Shown piece after piece: positions 23,008-30,328 of a stretch of DNA of 64,000 nucleotides; within the stretch, counting starts at the first letter, position 1, and every line of letters begins with the position of its first letter. The notes under the pieces are model-generated. The model was not told the origin of the DNA. It saw only the letters and a program-made list of their open reading frames with translations, and made no database searches. The stretch comes from JAVVSK01 sp036654235 (GTDB lineage Bacteria > Bacillota > Clostridia > Christensenellales > CAG-138): positions 62,001 to 126,000 of the forward strand of contig JAVVSK010000004.1 of assembly GCA_036654235.1 (NCBI GenBank). Direction: 5' to 3'. The position numbers and the translations under genes were made by a program.

Positions 23008-25983
23008 GTGAAGCTTCTTTCAAAAATATTGCTCGTTGTGCTTCTCGTCGGCGTTTTGGTTACGACGATAATATTATTAGGCAACCTAGGCGGTGGAAAA
23101 GTTACCAATGCCGGTTCAGTTGTTTTAAATGAGGTTATGACTTCAAATAAGGGTTCGGTTATAGACCCGCATGGCGGGTTTCCCGACTGGCTTGAGCTTT
23201 ATAACGACAGCGATAAAGATGCGGATATATCCGGCTTTGGACTTGGCGACAGCTTAACCGAAGGTGCAAAATATGTTTTCCCGGCGGGAACCGTTATAAA
23301 GTCTAAGGATTATATCGTTATATATTGCTCGGGTGATGCTGATGCCACAGGGGTTTTCGCACCTTTTAAATTAAGCTCGGCTAAAGACGATTTGATTTTC
23401 ACTAATGTTTCCGGAAAGGTTCTTGATAGTATAAACTTAAAGGCGGTAACCTCGGGCGCTACTCTCGGACGCGACCCTAACGCTCTTGAAAGTTGGATTG
23501 AGTTTAAAGAGCCTTCCCCCGGATATCCGAATACGGAAGATGGTGCAAAGGCTTATCGTGAAAGCGTCTCTAAGGGAACCGATATTGGTCTTTATATAAA
23601 CGAGTTTATGGCATCTAACTCAACGACACTTCTCGACGTAAACGGAGAATATTCGGATTGGATAGAACTTTTTAATACTACCGATAAAGAAATTGATATT
23701 TCCGGTTTTGGTATAAGCGATAATATACAGCAGCCCCTTAAATATCAATTCCCATCTGGTACTATAATAAAAGCTAAAAGCTATCTCGTTATTCATTGTT
23801 CCGGTCAGGAGGGACTTATTGATTCCGAGATTCACGTTCCGTTTTCTTTAAGAGCCTATGAAGAGGACGTTGTCCTTTCAACTAAGAAGGGTCAAGTTCT
23901 TTCCAGCTTCTCATATACGAAACAGGAAAGCGATCGGTCTATGGCAAGAACGCCGGACGGAACGGGTGAATTTAAAATATCCTCAACGCCAACTCCTGGC
24001 TATCCGAATACTGAAGAAGGATATAAGGCCTTTACAGAGGCACACCCAACTCAAACTTCGGCCGTCTTTCTTTCGGAAATAATAGGACTTAATAATAGTT
24101 ATTATCCGACCGATAGCGGTGAATTTTTCGACTGGGTAGAACTTTATAATTCTTCGGATGCGGCGGTTAATTTAGCGGGATATGCCCTTAGCAACAACGG
24201 GGGAAACCCTGCAAAATGGGTATTCCCGGATGTTTCGATAGCCCCGAAAAGTTATATGGTCGTTCTCGCTTCGGGAAGAGATGTTAAAGATACGCAAAAA
24301 AAAAATTTAGAGACGAATTTTCGAATCAGCGGATCCGGGGAAAGCGTCTATTTATTTAACCCCGATGGGATATGCGAAGATAAACTGCTTGCTAAAGGGT
24401 TTACGGGCGATATGAGCTATGGTAGGGCGCTAAACGGTACTCTTTTATGGTATAAAACACCGACTCCCGGAGGAAAAAACGCCGAAGGCAAGTCCGGCTT
24501 TACAACAGAACCCGAATTCGTTACAAAGCCCGGCATCTTCGATAATCCGATTACTGTACAACTCAGCGCAGCTTCCGGCGAAACTATCCATTATACTATC
24601 GACTCTTCAACGCCTACCGAAGCTTCCCCTATCTATACCCAACCTATAACCATTGAAAAAAATACGGTTATCCGCGCGATCAGCGTTAAAGATGATGCCT
24701 ATGCCGGCTTTGTAAATTCGGGAACTTTTCTCTTTAAAACTGATGGTGTTAACCATGCGCTTCCCGTCGTAACCCTTGTAACCGATAATAAAAATCTTTG
24801 GGATCCGGAAACCGGTATATATACTTATGGCAGTAAATGGGATCCTGATACCGACGAATGGCCCTACTGGGAAACTCCCGCTAACTTTTTTCAGGATTGG
24901 GAACGCCCTGCTTCATTCGAAGTGTTTTCAGATACCGGAGAGCAAGTTTTCCAACAAAACGTTGGCATATGTATAAGCGGCTCGTTTGGTCAGGGACGCG
25001 AACAAAAGGGATTGGGAATTATAGCGAGAGACGAATATGGTGAAAACCGTCTTGATTATCCGTTTTTCGAGGATCTTCCCTATACTAGTTATAAAGCCCT
25101 CGTTCTTCGTTGCGGAGCACAGGATCAAACTCTTTCTAAAATAAGGGATGAGCTGTCGGTGGGACTTTTAAAGGGCAGCGATGTAAATTTCTTATATCAG
25201 GATTATAAACCGTATGTACTGTATTTAAACGGAAAATACTGGGGCGTATACTTTATGCGCGAAAAACGCAACCGCTTCTTTGTCGCTCAACACGAGGGAA
25301 CGGATAACGTTACCGATATGAACCTAATAAAATCAGCTACAAGAGTAAACTACGGAACGGCTGGAAACTGGGCTGAGCTACAAACGTTCGTAAAAACAAA
25401 AGATCTTACGAATCCCGATAATTTTAAATATCTCGATGCCCGCGTAGATCTTGACAGCTTTATGGATTACATGATCTGCGAGATATACGTCGCTAACTCC
25501 GATTATTGGAACATACAACATTATCAATTGGACAATGGCAAATGGAAATTCATATTCTACGATTTTTGTTGGGGATTCCATAATGTTAACCATACAACAC
25601 TAACGGAGAGACTTAAAGCGAAACAGCCTTGTTCTGAGTTCTTATCCGCTCTTTTAAAGGTTCCCGAATGGAAAGATAAGTTTTGCAGGAGATTTGCCGA
25701 GATTCTGAAAACAGTCTACGAACCCGATCGCGTACTTGCTTTGATAAACGAACTTTATGATCAGGTTGAACCGGAGATAAAGCGCGAGAGAAGTATATTC
25801 AACTCCTTAGATTCTCCTTACTTTGACTATGTCGATCCTCTTAATGTATCATCATACAATACGTTCCAAACGTATATAAAACGTGAAAAAACATTTGCAA
25901 CGGATAGACCCGCTATTATTAAAGCTGAGCTTCAAAGTGTTCTTAATTTGAGCGACACTTATATGAAGGAGGTATTCGGATGA
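23008..25983 (+). CDS. Secreted CotH-kinase-like protein with three lamin-tail domains
   Basis: A 991-residue exported protein. Residues 1-28 are a signal anchor. Three lamin-tail (LTD) domains follow at roughly 36-165, 190-330 and 345-485, each with an F-x-DW-x-ELYN-type motif (FPDWLELYN, YSDWIELFN, FFDWVELYN) and a SPGYPN, TPGYPN or TPGGKN ending. A chitobiase/FN3-like domain (HYTIDSSTPTEASPIYT) covers about 500-580, and a CotH domain fills 600-970 with YLNGKYWGVYFMREKRN. The usual D-x-D-W-x-F motif reads DFCWGF (D852, C854), so one acidic residue may be missing. GTG 23008 follows AGGAGG. CotH proteins phosphorylate spore-coat or surface proteins; target here unknown. Overlaps the VTC gene. 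Confidence 0.88.
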   Translation: MKLLSKILLVVLLVGVLVTTIILLGNLGGGKVTNAGSVVLNEVMTSNKGSVIDPHGGFPDWLELYNDSDKDADISGFGLGDSLTEGAKYVFPAGTVIKSKDYIVIYCSGDADATGVFAPFKLSSAKDDLIFTNVSGKVLDSINLKAVTSGATLGRDPNALESWIEFKEPSPGYPNTEDGAKAYRESVSKGTDIGLYINEFMASNSTTLLDVNGEYSDWIELFNTTDKEIDISGFGISDNIQQPLKYQFPSGTIIKAKSYLVIHCSGQEGLIDSEIHVPFSLRAYEEDVVLSTKKGQVLSSFSYTKQESDRSMARTPDGTGEFKISSTPTPGYPNTEEGYKAFTEAHPTQTSAVFLSEIIGLNNSYYPTDSGEFFDWVELYNSSDAAVNLAGYALSNNGGNPAKWVFPDVSIAPKSYMVVLASGRDVKDTQKKNLETNFRISGSGESVYLFNPDGICEDKLLAKGFTGDMSYGRALNGTLLWYKTPTPGGKNAEGKSGFTTEPEFVTKPGIFDNPITVQLSAASGETIHYTIDSSTPTEASPIYTQPITIEKNTVIRAISVKDDAYAGFVNSGTFLFKTDGVNHALPVVTLVTDNKNLWDPETGIYTYGSKWDPDTDEWPYWETPANFFQDWERPASFEVFSDTGEQVFQQNVGICISGSFGQGREQKGLGIIARDEYGENRLDYPFFEDLPYTSYKALVLRCGAQDQTLSKIRDELSVGLLKGSDVNFLYQDYKPYVLYLNGKYWGVYFMREKRNRFFVAQHEGTDNVTDMNLIKSATRVNYGTAGNWAELQTFVKTKDLTNPDNFKYLDARVDLDSFMDYMICEIYVANSDYWNIQHYQLDNGKWKFIFYDFCWGFHNVNHTTLTERLKAKQPCSEFLSALLKVPEWKDKFCRRFAEILKTVYEPDRVLALINELYDQVEPEIKRERSIFNSLDSPYFDYVDPLNVSSYNTFQTYIKREKTFATDRPAIIKAELQSVLNLSDTYMKEVFG

Positions 25984-26681
25984 ACGAGACTAAAAAACCA
26001 ACCTTCAGGCATGAACTAAAATATTATCTTTCACATACCGACTATGTGCTTTTACAAAAGCGTCTCCGCGCAACTATGCAAAGGGATACACATACCGATA
26101 AAGATGGGATGTATTTTATCCGCAGCCTTTATTATGACGACATAAACGATGCGGCGTTTCGCGAGAAACTTTCGGGCGTTGACGACAGAAATAAATATCG
26201 CATAAGAATATATAATTTAAGCGATGAAATGATTCGCCTTGAATGTAAACATAAAGAAGACGGCTATATATCGAAGTCATCGATAAGGCTTTCTCGCGCC
26301 GAATGCGACGAGCTTTTATGCGGGAACTATGCGTTTTTATACGAAAGACCCGAACCTTTTGCGCGAAGCATGTATATTGAATTTAGAACGCGCCAGCTAT
26401 TGCCTCGCGTAATAGTTGACTATTGGCGTGAGCCATTTGTATTCTCTTATGAGGATGTTAGGATCACCTTTGACACCGATATACGCTCGGCTTATCGCTC
26501 TACGGATCTATTTAACCAAAAGCTTCTTACCTATCCTGTCGCGGTAGACGGGTTAAATACGATTCTCGAAGTGAAGTTTAACCGAATTCTGCCGACACAT
26601 ATACGTATGCTTTTGCAGGTTGAAAACCCTCTCCGCTCTGCCGCCAGCAAATACGTCTTGTGTAGAAAATTTGAGCTATGA
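25980..26681 (+). CDS. VTC-domain polyphosphate polymerase-like protein
   Basis: A 233-residue protein of the VTC family, the tunnel-shaped triphosphate enzyme fold used by yeast Vtc4 to make polyphosphate. The basic and acidic residues lining the tunnel are visible: FRHELKYYL (E-x-K), KYRIRIY (R-x-R), RLECKHKEDGYISKSS (E-x-K-x-K), PRVIVDYWREPF and ILEVKFN. Bacterial stand-alone VTC proteins often sit next to CotH and DUF4956 genes, exactly as here. ATG overlaps the CotH gene stop (ATGA). Whether it makes polyphosphate or hydrolyses another triphosphate is not known. Confidence 0.88.
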   Translation: MNETKKPTFRHELKYYLSHTDYVLLQKRLRATMQRDTHTDKDGMYFIRSLYYDDINDAAFREKLSGVDDRNKYRIRIYNLSDEMIRLECKHKEDGYISKSSIRLSRAECDELLCGNYAFLYERPEPFARSMYIEFRTRQLLPRVIVDYWREPFVFSYEDVRITFDTDIRSAYRSTDLFNQKLLTYPVAVDGLNTILEVKFNRILPTHIRMLLQVENPLRSAASKYVLCRKFEL

Positions 26682-26717
26682 TGCTCTTTTGAATAAATTT
26701 AATTTCGGAGGATAAAA

Positions 26718-27386
26718 ATGAACGATATTACACAGGGATTTAATTTGCAAGACGTTTTCAAAAGCTCGGTAGGCCTTCCAACCCTGCTTTTGACTCTTGG
26801 AATGGCAATTGTCGTAGGTATATTTGTCTTTTTCATATACAGAAAGACTTTCGGCGGCGTTATGTATTCGCGAAACCTCAATATGAGTTTCGTACTTTTA
26901 ACGGTTGTAACGAGCCTCATGTTGATGCTTATCAACAACAACTTAACGCTCAGCCTGGGCATGGTAGGTGCTCTCTCTATAATCAGATTCAGAACCGCGG
27001 TTAAGGATCCTATGGATACCGTATTCATGTTCTGGGCAGTCGGCGAAGGCATTGCGGTAGGTACGCATTTTTTCTTTGAAGCTATAATTGCGGCAATTGT
27101 AATCGGAGTTGTTCTCGTCGTCATGAACCTGTTTAAGTCAAAAGTGAGTATGCCTTATCTCCTAATAATCCATTATGACGAGCGCGCTTCTCAAACAATA
27201 AAACAGGCTATAAAGCAGCTCCCTAACTCGCGTTTAAAGTCTAAGGTAGTTCAAAGAGACGGCGTTGAGCTTACCCTTGAGATACGTTTAAAGAGTGACG
27301 AAACCGGGTTTGTCGAAAAGCTAATGCGCCTTGAAGGTGTTTTCGATGCGACCCTCATTACTCATCAGGGCGATATTGTTGCCTGA
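26718..27386 (+). CDS. DUF4956 family membrane protein
   Basis: A 222-residue protein with about four helices in the first 140 residues (LPTLLLTLGMAIVVGIFVFFIY, MSFVLLTVVTSLMLMLI, then two more) and a conserved loop MVGALSIIRFRTAVKDPMDT. The C-terminal ~80 residues are a soluble ferredoxin-like or MgtC-C-like domain. It is the third gene of the CotH-VTC-DUF4956 unit, GGAGG 36 bases after the VTC stop. A membrane channel or assembly partner for VTC is plausible but unproven. Confidence 0.86.
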   Translation: MNDITQGFNLQDVFKSSVGLPTLLLTLGMAIVVGIFVFFIYRKTFGGVMYSRNLNMSFVLLTVVTSLMLMLINNNLTLSLGMVGALSIIRFRTAVKDPMDTVFMFWAVGEGIAVGTHFFFEAIIAAIVIGVVLVVMNLFKSKVSMPYLLIIHYDERASQTIKQAIKQLPNSRLKSKVVQRDGVELTLEIRLKSDETGFVEKLMRLEGVFDATLITHQGDIVA

Positions 27387-27444
27387 AAAAAACCAACGTT
27401 TCTTATAAATAAAAATCAACGATAAACCTCAATGAAGCGTTTTA

Positions 27445-27470
27445 AAATGGGCGGATAAAACCGCCCATTT
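27445..27470. terminator. Bidirectional terminator between the DUF4956 gene and spmB
   Basis: AAATGGGCGG (27445-27454), loop ATAAAA, CCGCCCATTT (27461-27470), lying between convergent genes. Confidence 0.75.
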
Positions 27471-27477
27471 ATATTTA

Positions 27478-27987
27478 TCATTCATACCAAAGAATGCTTA
27501 GAATAAGCCCCGATACAACGCCGAAAAGTCCGCTTAAAAGGGCTGTCGGTATCGCATGGCGAGTCTTTTTTATTCCAACCGATCCGAAATAAAGTGAAAC
27601 GGTATAAAATATTGTTTCGGTCGAACCTATTATTATAGCACCGGCAAATGAAGCGAATGAATCCGGCCCGGTTTGTTTGAAAATATCGTTTAGAAGCGCC
27701 ATAGATGCGCTCCCGGAAAATGGGCGCAATATTATAAGCGGGACAAGCTCCGATGGAACGCCTAAAGTTGAGAACGTCGGAGCGCAAAGATTCATTAAAA
27801 AGGTGAGCACTCCCGAATCTCTAAACACGTTTAACGCAATCATCATGGTAGCCATAAACGGCAATATTTTTAAGATAATTGGGAGCGCATCCATCGCCCC
27901 TTTTACAAACGAATCGTATACAGAAACGCCCTTGATCAACGAATATACAACAAGTGCTGCCAGTAATAGGGGCAATATCATATTCAT
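27478..27987 (-). CDS. spmB: Spore maturation protein B
   Basis: A 169-residue membrane protein of the nucleoside-recognition (Gate) family. Helices such as ILPLLLAALVVYSLIKGV and the conserved segment LIILRPFSGSASMALLNDIF followed by GSTETIFYTVSLYFGSVGI are typical of SpmB. SpmA and SpmB are needed for full dehydration of the spore core in Bacillus and Clostridium perfringens. The ATG overlaps the spmA stop by four bases (ATGA). Confidence 0.92.
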   Translation of the reverse strand: MNMILPLLLAALVVYSLIKGVSVYDSFVKGAMDALPIILKILPFMATMMIALNVFRDSGVLTFLMNLCAPTFSTLGVPSELVPLIILRPFSGSASMALLNDIFKQTGPDSFASFAGAIIIGSTETIFYTVSLYFGSVGIKKTRHAIPTALLSGLFGVVSGLILSILWYE

Positions 27988-28559
27988 TTCTTAGATTTAC
28001 CCCATTTTTCGAAAAGTTTGCATATGGCTATCGCGGAGATAAAGCTGACTATCGATGCCAAAAATGTCGGAATTACAATATTGTATGGGTCTTTTGCCCC
28101 TGTTGCGGTTAAAAGAGCCAGTATCCCTGTCGGAAGAAACTCAATAGCTGCCGAGTTTAGCGATAAAAACATTACCATGTCGTTTGTCGCGCGCTGAGGC
28201 TCTGTATTTAATTTTTGCATTTCTTTCATTGCGGCAAGCCCAAACGGAGTCGCAGCGTTTCCCATCCCAAAAAAATTCGCGGCTAGGTTCAACGTTATAG
28301 GCGCAATAGCTTTTTCGGCTTTCGGGAATAATTTTGAAAGAGGTCTTTTCATAATGCGCGCAAGTCCCTCTATCAACCCCGCATCCTTTGCAACCTGCAT
28401 AAAGCCCATCCAAAGCATATGCGCCCCAGTGAGCTTTAGACAAAGGGTTACCGCTTCTGCCGCACCGTTTACCATGCTATCTATTGTTTTTGACGCATCT
28501 CCGGTTATTATGCTCACCGCGATTCCTATGCTTATCATGAATACAAATATTCCGTTCAT
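27984..28559 (-). CDS. spmA: Spore maturation protein A
   Basis: A 191-residue Gate-domain membrane protein, partner of SpmB. Conserved elements are SMVNGAAEAVTLCLKLTGAHMLWMGFM and LAANFFGMGNAATPFGLAAM (each seen in nearly all SpmA). ATG 28559 follows GAGGTAG. The two genes form an operon divergent from the B12-type ECF transport genes and share a 340-base upstream region with them. Confidence 0.93.
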   Translation of the reverse strand: MNGIFVFMISIGIAVSIITGDASKTIDSMVNGAAEAVTLCLKLTGAHMLWMGFMQVAKDAGLIEGLARIMKRPLSKLFPKAEKAIAPITLNLAANFFGMGNAATPFGLAAMKEMQKLNTEPQRATNDMVMFLSLNSAAIEFLPTGILALLTATGAKDPYNIVIPTFLASIVSFISAIAICKLFEKWGKSKK

Positions 28560-28577
28560 AAGTTCTACCTCATTAAA

Positions 28578-28606
28578 GAGTATGCCGAATATCTCGCGTT
28601 TATGGG
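28578..28606 (-). promoter_or_regulatory. Weak sigma-G-like promoter candidate before spmA
   Basis: Minus strand CCCATA (28606-28601), 16-base spacer, CATACTC (28584-28578). The -10 matches six of seven positions of the sigma-G consensus CATACTA; the -35 is poor. In Bacillus spmA is a sporulation gene, so a sporulation sigma is expected. Confidence 0.25.
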
Positions 28607-28644
28607 TAATGATTTTTTATCGACAGTTCTTTTATATTTTATGT

Positions 28645-28673
28645 TTGCAACATTAAAAGCATTATGCTATAAT
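28645..28673 (+). promoter_or_regulatory. Vegetative promoter of the riboswitch-controlled ECF operon
   Basis: TTGCAA (28645-28650), 17-base spacer, TATAAT (28668-28673), about 20 bases before the aptamer. Confidence 0.75.
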
Positions 28674-28693
28674 AAACATGTAAATAAAAAACA

Positions 28694-28820
28694 TCGCGCT
28701 AAATTGGAATTCGGTCAGGCTCTAGGCTCATCCGAAACAGCATCCTTGCTACCGTGTAAGTCGGGTCTTTTTCTGCGCGAGGTATGATCGCTTCAAGGGT
28801 AGCGTGGAATACTAAACTTT
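28694..28820 (+). promoter_or_regulatory. Probable cobalamin riboswitch aptamer
   Basis: The leader reads like a divergent cobalamin aptamer: TTGGAATTCGGT followed by ATCCGAA (stem TTCGG 28710-28714 with CCGAA 28732-28736), then CAGCATCCTTGCTACCGTGTAA, close in layout to the conserved C.G.CCC.GC.ACTGT segment, then AAGTCGGG and TTTTTCTGCG in the place of the B12 box, and TGATCGCTTCAAGGGTAGCG, a typical post-box hairpin. Position before a DUF4430 (transcobalamin-like) and ECF transport operon supports the call. The B12 box itself is not canonical, so a covariance-model search is decisive. Confidence 0.62.
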
Positions 28821-28831
28821 TAGACTTTCCA

Positions 28832-28875
28832 CCTTCTTTTCGCGAGAAGGCTTTTTCTTTTCGCGAATTTTTTAC
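28832..28875 (+). terminator. Riboswitch expression platform with two overlapping terminators
   Basis: First hairpin CCTTCT (28832-28837) with AGAAGG (28845-28850) then CTTTTTCTTTT. Second, competing hairpin TTCGCG (28839-28844) with CGCGAA (28863-28868) then a T6 run. TTCGCG lies in the loop of the first, so the two cannot form as simple nested stems. An upstream hairpin GTGGAA/TTCCAC (28804-28832) overlaps the first arm by one base. Confidence 0.6.
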
Positions 28876-28901
28876 AGCCACCTCATACCGGAAAGGAACA
28901 C

Positions 28902-29474
28902 ATGAAAAAAATTTTAACGGTTCTCCTCGTTCTGGCTATGCTCCTGAGCTTTACCGCCTGTAAAGACTCGGAGAAGCCTACCCCCTCCGCAACGCCGATT
29001 TCAACGGTTGCCGTAAGCCCAACGGCTGAAGCGACTTCGAAAGCTACGTCTACTCCTCTTGAATCTGCTTTAACTTGCACATTGACCATAGATTGCACTC
29101 GCATATTGGAAAACATGGACAAGTTTAATGCAGCTAAAAAAGAATTCCTCCCCAAAGACGGAATTGTTGTCGCTCAGAAATCCGTTTCCTTTAAAGAAGG
29201 AGAGACCGTTCTCGACATGTTAAAATCATATTGCGAAGATAACAAAATTCAAATCGAAGCCCTATATACCGAAGCTTATAAATCCTATTATATTAAGGGC
29301 ATAAATCAGATATACGAGAAGGACTGCGGAGAAGAGTCCGGCTGGGCATACTTTGTAAACGACGTTATGCCAACGGTTGACGCGGGAAGCTATGTTCTTA
29401 AAGCCGGCGATAAGGTAGGCTTTATCTACTTCTGCTCATATTCTGATTCTATATTCGAAACACCCGCCCCGTGA
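28902..29474 (+). CDS. DUF4430 (transcobalamin-like) lipoprotein
   Basis: A 190-residue lipoprotein: an N-terminal lipobox LSFTAC with C20 as the lipidation site, then a Ser/Thr/Pro linker, then a DUF4430 domain with KEGETVLDMLKSYCEDNKI and SGWAYFVNDVMPTVDAGSYVLKAGDKVGFIY. This family is structurally related to the C-terminal domain of transcobalamin and intrinsic factor, so surface binding of a corrinoid is a reasonable guess. GGAAAGGAAC precedes ATG 28902. First gene after the riboswitch and coupled to ecfT by a GTGA overlap. Confidence 0.82.
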   Translation: MKKILTVLLVLAMLLSFTACKDSEKPTPSATPISTVAVSPTAEATSKATSTPLESALTCTLTIDCTRILENMDKFNAAKKEFLPKDGIVVAQKSVSFKEGETVLDMLKSYCEDNKIQIEALYTEAYKSYYIKGINQIYEKDCGEESGWAYFVNDVMPTVDAGSYVLKAGDKVGFIYFCSYSDSIFETPAP

Positions 29475-30328
29475 ACATCGCATCTTTACATCCGGTAGTA
29501 CATATTGGCTTTTATTTGGTGGTTATTGCCTTTTCTATTGCCTTTTTGCACCCGGTTTTCTTAATTATCTCGTTCTTAATTGCCCTCTCCTTCGCAATTT
29601 TGCTTAGGGGGGGCAAAGCTGTTAAGTTTGCTCTTTGTTTTATTTTCCCGACAATTATAATTTTCTCTCTCGTAAATGCTATTACCTCTCACTATGGCGT
29701 TACTAATCTGTTTAAATTGGGAATTAACTATATTACTCTCGAATCTATAGCATTTGGTCTAGCATCGGGGACGGCTTTTTCTACGGTTATAATCTGGTTT
29801 TTCTGTTTCAACCAAACCGTTACAACAGATATGATGCTAGATGTCTTTTCTGTTTTCTCGCGAAAAATCGCTCTCGTTATATCAATGGCGCTTCGCCTTG
29901 TTCCTCTTTATAATATGCGCCTAAAAAAAATGCACGAAGTTTCAGGATCTGAGAGTAAAAATTTTTTTTACAGCGTAAAACTTGCCGTTCTAACCTTATC
30001 TGGTCTTATATCTTGGGCACTTGAACAGTCGGTAATAACGGCGGACTCTATGAGTGCGCGTGGCTACGGTATCGGTTTAAGCCGCAAGCGAACATTAGGT
30101 AAGTTTTCCAAAACGGATGCGCTTGTTCTCGTGCTATTACTATTATTTACTGCCACAATAATATTTTTTGGCGCTTCTGGTCAAGCAGCCGCGCAATATA
30201 ATCCGCGCATAATCTTCTCCTCTCCTCCTGTGTATTTTATAATTTTATACACGCTGTTTTGCGCATTTCCTATAATTTTTGATAGTTTTGAGGTTTTCCT
30301 ATGGCATCTGTCGCGTTCCAAAATTTAA
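29471..30328 (+). CDS. ecfT: ECF transporter transmembrane component EcfT
   Basis: A 285-residue T-component with several membrane helices in the first 150 residues and the typical coupling region: ISMALRLVPLYNMRLKKMHEV, the first Ala-Arg-type coupling helix, and ALEQSVITADSMSARGYGIG, where SARGYG is the second conserved motif. It links the ATPases to the substrate-binding S component. Starts at GTG 29471 overlapping the DUF4430 stop, and overlaps the following fusion gene by 28 bases. Tight coupling suggests a fixed subunit ratio. Confidence 0.88.
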   Translation: MNIASLHPVVHIGFYLVVIAFSIAFLHPVFLIISFLIALSFAILLRGGKAVKFALCFIFPTIIIFSLVNAITSHYGVTNLFKLGINYITLESIAFGLASGTAFSTVIIWFFCFNQTVTTDMMLDVFSVFSRKIALVISMALRLVPLYNMRLKKMHEVSGSESKNFFYSVKLAVLTLSGLISWALEQSVITADSMSARGYGIGLSRKRTLGKFSKTDALVLVLLLLFTATIIFFGASGQAAAQYNPRIIFSSPPVYFIILYTLFCAFPIIFDSFEVFLWHLSRSKI

